Assembly (NCBI GenBank): GCA_015064695.1
Contig: SVRS01000020.1
Span: 1-38,613, forward strand
Reading direction: 5' to 3'
Source of the DNA: Oscillospiraceae bacterium
Lineage (GTDB): Bacteria > Bacillota > Clostridia > Oscillospirales > CAG-272
DNA: 38,613 bases
In this document: in pieces, positions 1 through 7,914 of the stretch
Layout of the letters: every line of letters starts with the position of its first letter
How positions within the stretch are numbered: the first letter of the stretch is position 1
The notes under the pieces: model-generated
Databases searched by the model: none
What the model was told of the DNA's origin: nothing
What the model saw: only the letters and a program-made list of their open reading frames with translations
Translations under genes and position numbers: made by a program

Positions 1-39
1 GCAAGCTTAGTGTAATTTGATATATTGTGATTTGGATCA

Positions 40-79
40 AATTACCCCCTACAGATTTTGAAGTCTTTCGGGGGTAATT
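40..79. repeat. Inverted repeat, terminator-like
   Basis: A perfect 10-bp inverted repeat (AATTACCCCC at 40-49, GGGGGTAATT at 70-79) encloses a 20-nt loop. It could be the terminator of a plus-strand gene that ends before the window, but no strong T-run follows. Nothing upstream in the window identifies its gene. Confidence 0.4.
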
Positions 80-125
80 ATTTGTTTTCTGCGTAGCAAA
101 TTCACCTCTGTAAGTAAACTTCCTT

Positions 126-250
126 ATACTAATCCTTAAATAAATCCTTGATATATTCCAAATCTCGTAGGGGCGACCTTTGGTCGCCCGCGGGCGAACA
201 CAGTTCGCCCCTACAGAAGTTTTTTCAATGTTTTGAATGAGGATTAGTAT
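126..250. repeat. TIR-bounded intergenic element A with double hairpin core
   Basis: The ends ATACTAATCC (126-135) and GGATTAGTAT (241-250) are perfect inverted repeats. The core at about 168-217 is two back-to-back hairpins, GGGGCGACC/GGTCGCCC and GGGCGAAC/GTTCGCCCC, whose outer arms (GTAGGGGCGA and TCGCCCCTAC) can also pair with each other. A second copy of the core lies at 3173-3249 with an insertion between the two hairpins. No ORF is inside, so it resembles a non-autonomous MITE/REP-type element. Confidence 0.6.
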
Positions 251-474
251 TATGAGAACCTGCCTTTTGGAGGCTTTTCTTTTTTTGAACAATAAACATG
301 GTCAAACGAATGTCTATTGAATGGTTGTGAACATTGCACAAAATTTAAAAATATGGTAAAACGCTCTTGACAACAAATGTGAAATGATATATAATAATAG
401 CAATAAACGGTCTCGCGATTGCGATTCGCGGGATTCAGAACATGAATTTTTTTGGACAAATTTCCGAAAACCCC

Positions 475-505
475 TTGACTTTACAGTTAACTATAATGTT
501 ATAAT
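475..505 (+). promoter_or_regulatory. MerR-type promoter with 19-bp spacer and dyad operator
   Basis: The -35 TTGACT (475-480) and -10 TATAAT (500-505) are separated by 19 bp, the overlong spacing typical of MerR-controlled promoters. The spacer carries an imperfect dyad TTAcAGTTAACTaTAA (481-496) centred on GTTAAC. This layout is what MerR-family dimers bind, so autoregulation by the gene just downstream is inferred. The stretch 251-474 shows no gene. Confidence 0.7.
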
Positions 506-548
506 GGTCGTGTTATAAGCGAACAAGATGTCAAAAGGAGGTGAGATC

Positions 549-1697
549 GTGCTAAAAATCAGCGAGTTCGCGCGGATCGGTCACGTCAGTACGCAAACCC
601 TGCGGTACTACGCGGCCGAGGGGCTTCTGTGTCCCGATGTGGTAGATCCTGTCACGGGGTATCGCTTCTACGCGCCCGAGAAGATTGAGACGCTGCACCG
701 CATCCAAACCTACAAGAATGCAGGCTTTTCCCTGGAAGAAATCAAGGAGCTGCTTTCCTGCGACGTCCCCCGACAGGACGTGATGATATCCAGAAAGCGA
801 GAGGAGATCCACCGCAGCATGAAGAATTTGCGGGGACAGCTATCCCGCCTGGAATCCTTATCCAGCCGGAAGAAGCCTTTGGAGCTGCGGGATATATTCA
901 CGAAGGATGCGGCCTTTGAGGATCATCCCGAGGTGTTGGGAATTTGGGAGCTGTGCGGGAGATTGACGGTTCCTGCAGATGCCCCATTCCCGGATTATAC
1001 GGCGCCTCTGGAGGCAAGTCAGCAGGAGGATGTATTTGAGCGGTTGGTGTTCCTCCAAGGCGGAACGCCCTGGTGGAGATTCTGTTGGAGCCGTGGAGTT
1101 CTGTACTGGATATCCGATATGCCCCGTGGCCTTCTGCCCAATCCGTATCGCGTGTGGGAGACTGAGAGGGGGCGATATATGACTGTACGCTACTATACAA
1201 CGGCGAGTATCAACCGCTTTGCGGACCCCATTTGGCTTCTCTACCGTCAGACCAAGCACGTCGCACTCAGCGAGGAGGAGTCCCACTTGTTTGTAGACGA
1301 GACGAATCTGCCCACCGTTCCCGATCCCGATGTGATCGGAACATGGGAGTCGGTGGCACTTACGTGGGATCCCGATACGTTCACACGGCAGGAGATTCCC
1401 AAGAGCCGCACGGACCTTTGGATTTTGGAGCTTACCTTTACTGCGGAAAATACCTGTATCCGCCGTGTGACGAAGGATGATCGGGCGGTGGACTGGATTT
1501 TGTCCTATACCCGCTACGACTCTCCCGACGCCGAAGGGCAGGGAGCGATCCTGAACCCCGGGATGCGGCTGGCGGAGACTTACCGTTTGCGGGATGTGGA
1601 TGGGATCGTATTCCTGTTTGTCCAGCACAAGTCGGGCGATTACATATACGGCGGGCGCAAGCCCATATGGTACGTGTTTCGCCGTGCCGCGGTGTAA
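549..1697 (+). CDS. MerR-family transcriptional regulator with large C-terminal sensor region
   Basis: The N-terminal residues (about 1-70) form a MerR winged-helix DNA-binding domain: KISEFARIGHVSTQTLRYY, then a wing with GYRFY and the helix AGFSLEEIKELL, followed by a coiled-coil dimerisation helix to about residue 110. The rest carries two similar segments, each opening with a (L/I)G(I/T)WE motif (after DHPEV and DPDV), and ends with KSGDYIYGGRKPIWYV, a pattern I associate with lipocalin-like sensor domains of Firmicutes MerR proteins; the ligand is unknown. The GTG start at 549 is preferred over the ATG at 528 because AAAGGAGGT (534-542) lies inside the longer version and is well spaced for GTG, giving 382 residues. 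It is likely autoregulated and probably controls the two membrane genes downstream. Confidence 0.85.
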   Translation: MLKISEFARIGHVSTQTLRYYAAEGLLCPDVVDPVTGYRFYAPEKIETLHRIQTYKNAGFSLEEIKELLSCDVPRQDVMISRKREEIHRSMKNLRGQLSRLESLSSRKKPLELRDIFTKDAAFEDHPEVLGIWELCGRLTVPADAPFPDYTAPLEASQQEDVFERLVFLQGGTPWWRFCWSRGVLYWISDMPRGLLPNPYRVWETERGRYMTVRYYTTASINRFADPIWLLYRQTKHVALSEEESHLFVDETNLPTVPDPDVIGTWESVALTWDPDTFTRQEIPKSRTDLWILELTFTAENTCIRRVTKDDRAVDWILSYTRYDSPDAEGQGAILNPGMRLAETYRLRDVDGIVFLFVQHKSGDYIYGGRKPIWYVFRRAAV

Positions 1698-1783
1698 AGA
1701 ACGCTGCAAATTGTATTTTGCGAAGCACCGCTCGTTGTTTTTGCAGTAATGCACGAAAATGAAAAAGAAAAAGGAGACCCACC

Positions 1784-2428
1784 ATGAAAAACTATTACGA
1801 TTCGTCCAGACCCAAGGATGAGCCCTACAAGCCCGAAAAGATCAATCACGTTCGTACGGCGGTGAAGACACTGTTCTTCATGCTGGTTTATCACGCCATC
1901 AGCTGGCTCATTTACGATCTGTTCATCGGTACATCGGTGATTCAGATGATGCGGGATGAGCTGTTTTTGAGGGCTCGGTGGACCATGTTCGGGTTCTCGT
2001 TGATCTGTTTGCTGGTGATTGCTTCAGTCCTGGCGGTGTTCTACTTGAAGAACGGTGACCGTAAGCGTGCCTTCCTGGCCGCTACCTCGATGGAGGTACG
2101 GGGAAGCACCGAGGGAGTATCCGAGGGAACCGCCCGCTACCGCAAGCTGGCGTTCAAGGAGGCGTTGATCTGCACACTTTCCACGGGGGCATTGTGGATA
2201 ATCCCTGCTATATTCTACACCATTTCCCTTTCCATGGCGGGGATCGGCTTTGGCTATGACGGTGCCTGGGGATTGGAGAAATTCTTTGTAAGCTTCGCCG
2301 GTCTTTGCGAGCCCTTCCAAAGCCCTTGGATCGGGCTGTTGATCGGTATGGCCATACTGTTCGTGTTCCACTATTTCGGACGGTTGTACGCCCATCAGCA
2401 GTGGGAGAAAAACCGTATCCGCCGCTGA
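1784..2428 (+). CDS. Four-TM membrane protein of unknown function
   Basis: This 214-residue protein has hydrophobic segments near residues 28-50, 67-90, 126-150 and 181-200 with short charged loops and a basic C-terminus (EKNRIRR), so it is predicted to sit in the cytoplasmic membrane. The start ATG has AAGGAGA about 9 nt upstream. It lies 86 nt after the MerR gene with no obvious terminator between, and 26 nt before another membrane gene, so a three-gene unit is likely. I recognise no family. Its regulator may respond to a membrane-active or exported compound, but that is inference. Confidence 0.75.
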   Translation: MKNYYDSSRPKDEPYKPEKINHVRTAVKTLFFMLVYHAISWLIYDLFIGTSVIQMMRDELFLRARWTMFGFSLICLLVIASVLAVFYLKNGDRKRAFLAATSMEVRGSTEGVSEGTARYRKLAFKEALICTLSTGALWIIPAIFYTISLSMAGIGFGYDGAWGLEKFFVSFAGLCEPFQSPWIGLLIGMAILFVFHYFGRLYAHQQWEKNRIRR

Positions 2429-2454
2429 ATTTTCCACAAGGAGGAGTCAACGTC

Positions 2455-3102
2455 ATGAAGCAAGCCAAGCAAAAGCCCAATACCCCGCAGAAATACGGTT
2501 ATGCCCATAAGGTGATTCCCATCCGCAAGCGGATCTGGCAAAAGGTGCTGATCCGTTGGCTTGTGGTGATCGGTATCGGTGTTGTTTTCGTTGTGCTATG
2601 CTTGATCGCTAAGCCCATGTTTCGGAATTTTCCCCTCCGCTACCGATTGAGTTGGATTCTGACGGGATTCGTATATCTGTTCGTCTTTTTGAAAAGCCGT
2701 GTTCTGCCTCTGACTTTCTCAAAGGAATGGGTTGGTACGGTGCGGGAACGACGGGTGGAGAAGTATCAAAAAATGTCGCAAGGTCCCCTTAATGATGTGG
2801 ACGAGCATAAGCTACGTAGGAGCCTCCACACCCGTTGCGTCTGGACGGTGGAACGTGAGGACGGCGACATCGAAAAGGTCCCCATCGACACCGAAGAGAT
2901 CTGGGAGCGTTACTTTGAGATCGGCGAGCGTGTCCGTATGTACAAGAACGCCAAGATTTTGGTCAAGGCCAACCCACGCCGCGACGACGAGAACCTGATG
3001 TGCCCCCTCTGCGGCGTCATGGTCATGGAGCCCATCTGCCGCAAGTGCGGTGTGGATTTCACCGAGGATGAGCCGACGACGGAGGAAAACGCTGAATCAT
3101 AA
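2455..3102 (+). CDS. Two-TM protein with C-terminal zinc ribbon
   Basis: This 215-residue protein has a basic N-terminus, two membrane helices (about 33-55 and 67-85), a soluble domain of about 100 residues, and a C-terminal CPLC...CRKC zinc ribbon before an acidic tail. The ATG at 2455 follows AAGGAGGAG; an upstream in-frame extension to 2305 lies inside the preceding gene and is unlikely. It forms the last gene of the MerR-linked cluster. The soluble middle (EKVPIDTEEIWERYFEIGERVRMYK type) suggests a small beta-barrel or SH3-like fold, but no family was recognised. Confidence 0.75.
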   Translation: MKQAKQKPNTPQKYGYAHKVIPIRKRIWQKVLIRWLVVIGIGVVFVVLCLIAKPMFRNFPLRYRLSWILTGFVYLFVFLKSRVLPLTFSKEWVGTVRERRVEKYQKMSQGPLNDVDEHKLRRSLHTRCVWTVEREDGDIEKVPIDTEEIWERYFEIGERVRMYKNAKILVKANPRRDDENLMCPLCGVMVMEPICRKCGVDFTEDEPTTEENAES

Positions 3103-3172
3103 TATCGCTAAAGGGGCATTCATTATACGAATCCTCAATCACTCCGGGGAAGCAATGATTAAATGGGTTTTC

Positions 3173-3249
3173 GTGGGGGCGACCTGTGGTCGCCCGCAAA
3201 AAACGTATATAAATCAAGCATTTTCGGGCGAACGCAGTTCGCCCCTACG
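3173..3249. repeat. Second copy of the GGGGCGACC/GTTCGCCCC double hairpin
   Basis: GGGGGCGACC-GGTCGCCC and CGGGCGAAC-GTTCGCCCCTAC match the core of the element at 168-217, but an AT-rich insertion of about 25 nt separates the two hairpins. An ATACGAATCC end lies upstream at 3125, without a clear inverted partner nearby. Confidence 0.6.
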
Positions 3250-3314
3250 GAGAAAACATGAATAAATCATCATTTCCCCGGGAGGGAGCCCGCGTGTATC
3301 CGGTTTGAGATTTT

Positions 3315-3544
3315 ATACGAATCCCTGATAGAAATATTGAATCATGTCTCCCAAAAATTTCGTCTCATGAGCTCGCATTCTCCCCCACCCGCTCCGCGGG
3401 AGCCCCCTCCCGGAGGGGGCCTAACGAGGAAATTTCCACCTGGAGGCTCCCTCCGGGTTGGGAGCCTCCGAGCAAGCTCGGTGCACGTAGTGACTGAGGG
3501 AGAAAGCGTGCCTATGATGCAAGCATTCTGTCAGAGATTCGTAT
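3315..3544. repeat. TIR-bounded, multi-hairpin intergenic element B
   Basis: A 19-nt end (3315-3333, starting ATACGAATC) recurs inverted at 3526-3544 with 17 of 19 identical positions. Inside are successive hairpins: CCCGC/GCGGG, GCCCCCT/AGGGGGC, GGAGGCTCCC/GGGAGCCTCC and CCGAGCAAGCTCGG, all enclosed by TTCTCCC...GGGAGAA. No ORF is credible. It looks like a non-autonomous mobile or structured repeat. A partial relative (CCGAGCTTGCTCGG plus CTCCCTCC) is at about 14760-14785. Confidence 0.65.
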
Positions 3545-3602
3545 GAACCCTCTTGTCTGCAGGGATCGGCATCCCCGACGGTCCTCAACAAACCGTAACG
3601 AA

Positions 3603-3637
3603 AAAATACCGTCCCCGAATAACGGAGACGGTATTTT
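3603..3637 (-). terminator. Intrinsic terminator of rplJ-rplL
   Basis: The inverted repeat AAAATACCGTC(c)CCG / CGG(a)GACGGTATTTT has a 5-nt loop and, on the minus strand, runs into T-rich sequence. It sits about 85 nt beyond the rplL stop, so the transcript ends here and does not continue into rpoB or other genes. Confidence 0.85.
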
Positions 3638-3722
3638 CATATCCAACAATATACAGCAGGGAATTGGTTTTGACCGCCGCCGTTACGAACAAGCGGCGGT
3701 CAAATGGAACCGGGTGGTGAAA

Positions 3723-4106
3723 TTACTTAATCTCAACAGTTGCGCCGGCCTCGGTGAGCTGAGCCTTGATCTTCTCAGCGTCGTCCTTGGAGATGCCTTC
3801 CTTAACAGGCTTGGGGCAACCCTCAACCAGGTCCTTAGCCTCCTTCAGGCCCAGACCGGTGATCTCACGGATAACCTTGATAACGCCCAGCTTCTTGTCG
3901 CCGAAACCGGTCAGGATTACGTCGAACTCGGTCTTCTCCTCAACGGGAGCAGCAGCAGCAGCGCCTGCACCGGCACCGGCAACAGCAACGGGAGCAGCGG
4001 CGGATACACCGAACTCCTCCTCAACAGCCTTAACGAGCTCGTTGAGCTCCAGAATGGTCAGAGACTTGATCTCTTCAACAATAGCGGTAATCTTCTCGTT
4101 TGCCAT
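3723..4106 (-). CDS. rplL: 50S ribosomal protein L7/L12
   Basis: This 127-residue protein has the complete L7/L12 layout. An N-terminal dimerisation helix pair (about 1-32, [20 protein letters not shown]) binds L10. An Ala/Gly/Pro-rich hinge (about 37-55) follows. The C-terminal globular domain ([20 protein letters not shown], then [12 protein letters not shown]) contacts elongation factors on the ribosomal stalk. The start has AGGAGGT upstream. It follows rplJ by 144 nt in the same transcript and is terminated at 3603-3637. Its length and motifs are normal. Confidence 0.98.
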   Translation of the reverse strand: MANEKITAIVEEIKSLTILELNELVKAVEEEFGVSAAAPVAVAGAGAGAAAAAPVEEKTEFDVILTGFGDKKLGVIKVIREITGLGLKEAKDLVEGCPKPVKEGISKDDAEKIKAQLTEAGATVEIK

Positions 4107-4191
4107 TTCAATATACCTCCTGAAATGTATTTAGTAATTCCGTCTCGCATGTGGCGGGCGGTTGTGCGTTTTTACGCAGAATTTTATGCGG

Positions 4192-4259
4192 CGAGGGACC
4201 CTTCCCTCGGCGCAGACGAGCCAAAGCTTGTTCGGCTCTTTATGAGGCAATTAAGCCTC
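4192..4259 (-). promoter_or_regulatory. Three hairpins in the rplJ-rplL spacer
   Basis: The spacer contains consecutive hairpins: GAGGC/GCCTC (4244-4259, overlapping the rplJ stop), GAGCC/GGCTC (4218-4238) and CGAGGGA/TCCCTCG (4192-4209). L7/L12 is needed in several copies per L10, so processing or stabilising structures here would make sense; this role is inference. Confidence 0.4.
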
Positions 4260-4781
4260 GGCGGTCTCCTCTGCAGGAGCATCTCCGCCCTCCAGCTTCT
4301 CGGCCACGGCCTTGACGGCGTAAGCGAACTTGTAAACGGGGGACTGGATGCTGCCCAGGAACTTGGCGATGAGGATTTCCTTGGAAGGAATCTCGGCCAG
4401 CTCCTTGACACCATTGGCGTCCAGAATCTCACCGTCGCAGTAACCGGCCAGGATCTGGAAGGACTCGATCTTCTCGTCGTACTCCTTCAGGATCTTAGCG
4501 GGAGCGATGGGGTCCTTCTCGCTGATGGCGATTGCGGTCATACCCTTCAGGTTCTCCTTCAGAGCGCCGTAACCGCAGTTCTCGCAAGCGCGGCCGGTCA
4601 GAGAATTCTTAACGACCATGTACTTCACGCCTGCCTCGCGCAGTGCCTTACGCATAGCGGTATCCTTGTCAACGGTGATACCCTGATAGTTCACGATTAC
4701 ACCGCCGACGGAAGCCTTAATGAGCTCGGTCAGCTCGGCAACAGCCTGCTGCTTCTGCTCCAGAATAGCATTACTCGGCAT
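4251..4781 (-). CDS. rplJ: 50S ribosomal protein L10
   Basis: This 176-residue protein is the L10 stalk base, which binds 23S rRNA and carries L7/L12 dimers. Recognisable parts are the N-terminal AILEQKQQAVAELTELIK, VNYQGITVDKDTAMRKALREAGV, VVKNSLTGRA, and the helical C-terminus (FAYAVKAVAEKLE) that binds L12. The ATG at 4781 is used because GGGAGGT is 8 nt upstream; the longer frame reaches into the leader RNA. An L10 leader and strong promoter lie upstream. The gene is followed by rplL, but rplK-rplA are not upstream, which is unusual for Firmicutes. Confidence 0.97.
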   Translation of the reverse strand: MPSNAILEQKQQAVAELTELIKASVGGVIVNYQGITVDKDTAMRKALREAGVKYMVVKNSLTGRACENCGYGALKENLKGMTAIAISEKDPIAPAKILKEYDEKIESFQILAGYCDGEILDANGVKELAEIPSKEILIAKFLGSIQSPVYKFAYAVKAVAEKLEGGDAPAEETAEA

Positions 4782-4914
4782 TTTGATTTTCACCTCCCTG
4801 TGAATTTGTGCGCCCGATCTCGGGCAAAAAAAGAAATCTTTCTCCCGTTGACGCATGCGCGCCGCCGAAGAAAGACTCACACAGGCAGACCACAGGTATC
4901 CTGCGGCTTGCGTA

Positions 4915-5000
4915 TTATGATCTCCTCGGCAGGGTGGCCGAACACGGCAAGCCGTGTTCCGCGTTTACGGGAACCTGCTGTCTTTGGATAGTTGGCTCTT
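4915..5000 (-). ncRNA. L10 leader (autoregulatory 5' UTR of rplJ-rplL)
   Basis: On the minus strand the segment contains the L10-leader hallmarks AGACAGCAGG (4983-4974) and CCTGCCGAGG (4933-4924) flanking a hairpin, within a 5' UTR of about 255 nt. In known L10 leaders these pieces form the L10(L12)4 binding structure that represses rplJL when free protein accumulates. The boundaries are approximate. A weak AGAAA/TTTCT hairpin with a T-run at about 4825-4845 may be the attenuator. Confidence 0.75.
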
Positions 5001-5041
5001 GTACATCTGCGTGCATTCCACGCACCTGTAACTACTCGAAA

Positions 5042-5070
5042 ATTATACCACACCCTTTTCGATTTGTCAA
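5042..5070 (-). promoter_or_regulatory. Promoter of rplJ-rplL
   Basis: On the minus strand TTGACA (5070-5065) and TATAAT (5047-5042) are separated by exactly 17 bp. A TGNTATAAT-like extension (TGGTATAAT) precedes the -10. The start would leave a long leader containing the L10-binding structure. Confidence 0.85.
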
Positions 5071-5143
5071 GAGAAATTTGAAATCTTTCTGCAAAAACAT
5101 TTCCGAAGGAGGGTGTGGTATTTTGTGCAATATGTCGAAACGT

Positions 5144-5794
5144 TTACTCGTCGTCGGATTTTGCCACGTGCCGATCACCCTTATCGACGCCGTCAGAGGC
5201 TGCATCGTAGCTGAAATCAGCCTGATTAAAGGTATCGAGGGGAGTGTCTGCGGAGGAGGCATCGGGAGCGGGCTCGGTTACGGGCAGCTCCTCGGGGAGG
5301 TTTTTCAGTTTCATGCCGTTGATCACGCCCGTGATGAGGTAGAACATGACCCAGGCGTGGACGAGGATGTCCGCAATCATGGAGAGATCGAGGGTAAGGA
5401 GAAGGAACAGGCAGTCCAGGGAAAACAGAACCAGGGCGGCGATCATCCAGCCCACCCGCTTTTTAGAGAAGATGTAGCACAGAAGATAGGGAACGGTCAG
5501 GACGATTCCGATGACCAGGCAGACGATGACGAGGGTTGTAGCGGCCTCGGGGGGCAGACCCAGATCGGCCATGGCTGTGGGATCGGAGGCGATTTGGGAT
5601 GCGCCGAGGGGAAGGAGCATGGGAATGGTGGCGGAGAACAGGAAGTAGGTGTTTGCGAAGGTGCTGGCGAAGAGGTTGACGACGGTGAAAAGGATAACCA
5701 GGAGCAGATTCATGCGGGAGCGCTTGTACTTGATCTCCAGGTCACCTCGCAGAGCCATGGGGTGGACGATCTTGTTTTGAGGATTGGCGTTCAT
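5144..5794 (-). CDS. Four- to five-TM membrane protein, unknown function
   Basis: This 216-residue protein has hydrophobic stretches near 30-65, 88-109, 113-134 and 139-160, and an acidic, probably cytoplasmic tail (residues about 165-216). The N-terminus carries a short basic/polar segment. AAGGAAA lies upstream of the ATG. It stands alone between the rplJ promoter and the paralogous membrane pair, in the same orientation as both. Upstream sequence has a TTGACA (5875-5870) and a TATAAT (5847-5842), but the 22-bp gap is too long for an ordinary promoter. No family was recognised. Confidence 0.75.
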   Translation of the reverse strand: MNANPQNKIVHPMALRGDLEIKYKRSRMNLLLVILFTVVNLFASTFANTYFLFSATIPMLLPLGASQIASDPTAMADLGLPPEAATTLVIVCLVIGIVLTVPYLLCYIFSKKRVGWMIAALVLFSLDCLFLLLTLDLSMIADILVHAWVMFYLITGVINGMKLKNLPEELPVTEPAPDASSADTPLDTFNQADFSYDAASDGVDKGDRHVAKSDDE

Positions 5795-5938
5795 AATAAT
5801 TTTTCCTTTCTGAATGATGGGGGCAAGGTATGACGTCTTTCATTATATACCGAAAGGGTTTATAAATCTTGTCAAGTATATGAACGAAATGTTTTTTTTG
5901 TGAACAATTGAGAATAAACGGTAAATGACCGTAGCGGG

Positions 5939-6853
5939 TCAGATGGGGAAGGTGTCACCCAAAATATTGCGGATCACGGAGGCATCGTAGCCGGGAACGA
6001 GAAGGCGGGAGTCGTCGCGCAGAATGATTTCAATACGGCTTTTGCAGGCGTGGTAGGGCCATCCCGTATAGACCTTGTCCTCCTTGTAGGGCTCCGTATC
6101 GGGGGCGGCTAATTTGTACCAGCTCTGAAACTTGGTCTTCTTTTTGATATGCTTGACCTCGCTGATTTCGGATAGAGGAATGCGCAGGACAATATCCTCG
6201 TCCGAGAGGAAAAGCACCTGTCCCTCTCGCCAGATCAGCACGGGAACGTTGTCGTAGGCTCCGAGTGGGCGGATCTCGTAGGTCTCCCCCACCGAGGTTA
6301 CGCCGTGGCGGTATGGCAGAATATCCAGCTCCCACGCATGGTCGGGGATGCCCAGCTCGGTGCGGGCGGCGGCGACGGTCTCCGACAGGCGGGGATCGAG
6401 GGCCTTTTCGTCCACGTCGACCTCGGGGTGCTTTTTGATGTACAGGCGATGGGCAAGCCGATTGATGGCGGCCGTTACCCTGTCGTGCAGGAAAGCGAAA
6501 GGCACTATGAAGCAGAGAAACGGGACGGCGGACAGGATAGCTCCCAACTGTGTATCGGGGAGGAGCTCGAAAAACAGATCACCAAGCTGAAAGAGCAGTA
6601 AGAACAGCAGAAAGGACAGAATCTCCGAGATACAGCCCACGTTGGACTCGCCCATCTCCCGCGTGGCCTTTGCCTCCAGCCATGCATCATACAGCCCGTC
6701 CTTCTCGGCTTTCAAATCGGGCGAAAGAGTCTGCACCGTATAGACGTTGGGGTCGAACACGTCGGTGGAGCGATTCTTGTCCTCGCGGTCGGGGTGGACG
6801 GTGTAAGAAAACAGATTCTTTGGTTCTGTCGAATTACGCTTCATGGGCTTCAT
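5939..6853 (-). CDS. Membrane protein, paralogue of the gene upstream (copy 2)
   Basis: This protein (up to 304 residues) has an N-terminal soluble stretch, two membrane helices (about 76-97 and 103-122) and a long soluble C-terminal domain. The C-terminal domain shares a string of motifs with the neighbouring gene at 6834-7730: ELDILPY.Y, YDNVPVLIWREGQVLFLSDEDIVLRIPL, W.K....EPYKEDK and IILRDDSRLLVPGYD. The start overlaps the end of that neighbour by 20 nt (or 11 nt if the second Met is used), implying translational coupling. The hydrophobic, sheet-like C-terminal pattern suggests a PH-like or beta-rich domain. No known family was recognised. Confidence 0.75.
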   Translation of the reverse strand: MKPMKRNSTEPKNLFSYTVHPDREDKNRSTDVFDPNVYTVQTLSPDLKAEKDGLYDAWLEAKATREMGESNVGCISEILSFLLFLLLFQLGDLFFELLPDTQLGAILSAVPFLCFIVPFAFLHDRVTAAINRLAHRLYIKKHPEVDVDEKALDPRLSETVAAARTELGIPDHAWELDILPYRHGVTSVGETYEIRPLGAYDNVPVLIWREGQVLFLSDEDIVLRIPLSEISEVKHIKKKTKFQSWYKLAAPDTEPYKEDKVYTGWPYHACKSRIEIILRDDSRLLVPGYDASVIRNILGDTFPI

Positions 6854-7730
6854 CCAGACACACCATGTTCACAAGCCCCTTGAGGGTGGGGAAATCGTAG
6901 CAGGGGATCCGCATTTCAAAGCGTTCCTCGCCGTTGCGAAGAATCACGCGATAGTAGGTTTTGAGCCTGTAGTTGCCCTCGCTGTCCTCTTTGATCTTAT
7001 AGGAGGCGTAGGGCTCCTTGTTGTACTCTTCGTCCTTCCACCACATAGTGACCTTATATTTGCTGTCTACGGTGTAGTAGCCCTCGATGGCATCCGGGGG
7101 GATTTTTATGACGCAGTCGTAGTCGGTCAGGCACAGGACGTCGCCTTCCTTCCAGAAGAACAGAACCGTATTGGCGTAGCAGCCGTCTTTAAGAATCTCC
7201 TTCGTCGTGCCGTCGGCGGAGCGCTTATATTGGTAGGGAAGCAGCTCAACGTCGGTCAACAACTGATCATCGGGGGGCAGACCCAGCTCAAACTGTACCC
7301 GCTCGGCCGTGTTCTCCATGGATCGGAAGGAGGTCTCCTCCTCAGGGGTGAGGCTTTCCTCGTCCTCGTCATCCTTTGACTGGGTGGATTTCTTATGGTA
7401 GGCCAGCAGGATTCCGCCAATGACGGCCAGTGCTGCTCCGCCGACGAGGAGCCACTTGGCGTTTTGCAGGGCGGTCATGAAGTCTACTTCGGAGAGGGCT
7501 TTAAGAAAGCCTACCAGGATAATGGCACCCAGGCCGAGCAGAATGTATCCTGCCAGGAGAAGGGGAAGCTTCAGATTCTTCATGAGAAGCTTATGGATCT
7601 CGTCTGCGGAGGCCTCGCTGGCCTTGCGGGTCTCGGGGGAGAGACGGGCTACGGTGAAAGGGGTGTCGTCATAGTAAACGTTGGTCTTGTCCTCGGTGAG
7701 ATTCACCGATAGGAGATGGGGATGTTCCAT
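6834..7730 (-). CDS. Membrane protein, paralogue pair (copy 1)
   Basis: This 298-residue protein has two membrane helices (about 54-75 and 92-112) followed by an acidic linker and a soluble C-terminal domain with motifs shared with the next gene: VELLPYQYKR, GCYANTVLFFWKEGDVLCLTD, DCVIKIPPDAI, YYRVILRNG and IPCYDF. The ATG at 7730 is chosen because GAAAGGACG lies upstream; the longer frame has no ribosome site. The 5' region contains a near-palindrome AGGGgGAATTCtCCCT at 7757-7772, a possible operator. The pair most likely arose by tandem duplication and diverged substantially. Confidence 0.75.
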   Translation of the reverse strand: MEHPHLLSVNLTEDKTNVYYDDTPFTVARLSPETRKASEASADEIHKLLMKNLKLPLLLAGYILLGLGAIILVGFLKALSEVDFMTALQNAKWLLVGGAALAVIGGILLAYHKKSTQSKDDEDEESLTPEEETSFRSMENTAERVQFELGLPPDDQLLTDVELLPYQYKRSADGTTKEILKDGCYANTVLFFWKEGDVLCLTDYDCVIKIPPDAIEGYYTVDSKYKVTMWWKDEEYNKEPYASYKIKEDSEGNYRLKTYYRVILRNGEERFEMRIPCYDFPTLKGLVNMVCLDEAHEA

Positions 7731-7839
7731 GGAAATTCGTCCTTTCTTTGGATTACAGGGGGAATTCTCCCTTACAGATATAGACACTCTTTTGGGGGCG
7801 AATCTTTCAAAAAAAGAAAAAATTTTTTCTTCGCAATAG

Positions 7840-7893
7840 TAGGGCTTGTTTGAAAATGGCCGAGGGAGTCTATCATTTTTCAAACAAGCCCTA
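7840..7893. terminator. Long hairpin downstream of the topoisomerase gene
   Basis: TAGGGCTTGTTTGAAAA (7840-7856) is the reverse complement of TTTTCAAACAAGCCCTA (7877-7893), a perfect 17-bp stem with a 20-nt loop, 22 nt beyond the minus-strand stop. A T-run does not follow at once, so it may act as a transcript 3' end stabiliser or repeat rather than a classic terminator. Confidence 0.5.
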
Positions 7894-7914
7894 ACTGTGA
7901 AAGCTTCCGAAAGC

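Noticed and set aside
1698..1783. Terminator between the MerR gene and the next gene
   Set aside because: No stable hairpin with a T-run was found, so read-through is assumed.
3543..4991. Plus-strand open frame across rplL-rplJ
   Set aside because: It is the antisense of ribosomal protein genes and has no ribosome site.
5842..5875. Promoter for the 5144-5794 gene from TTGACA and TATAAT
   Set aside because: The spacing of about 22 bp is too long for an ordinary sigma-A promoter, and no regulator or dyad supports a MerR-type exception.
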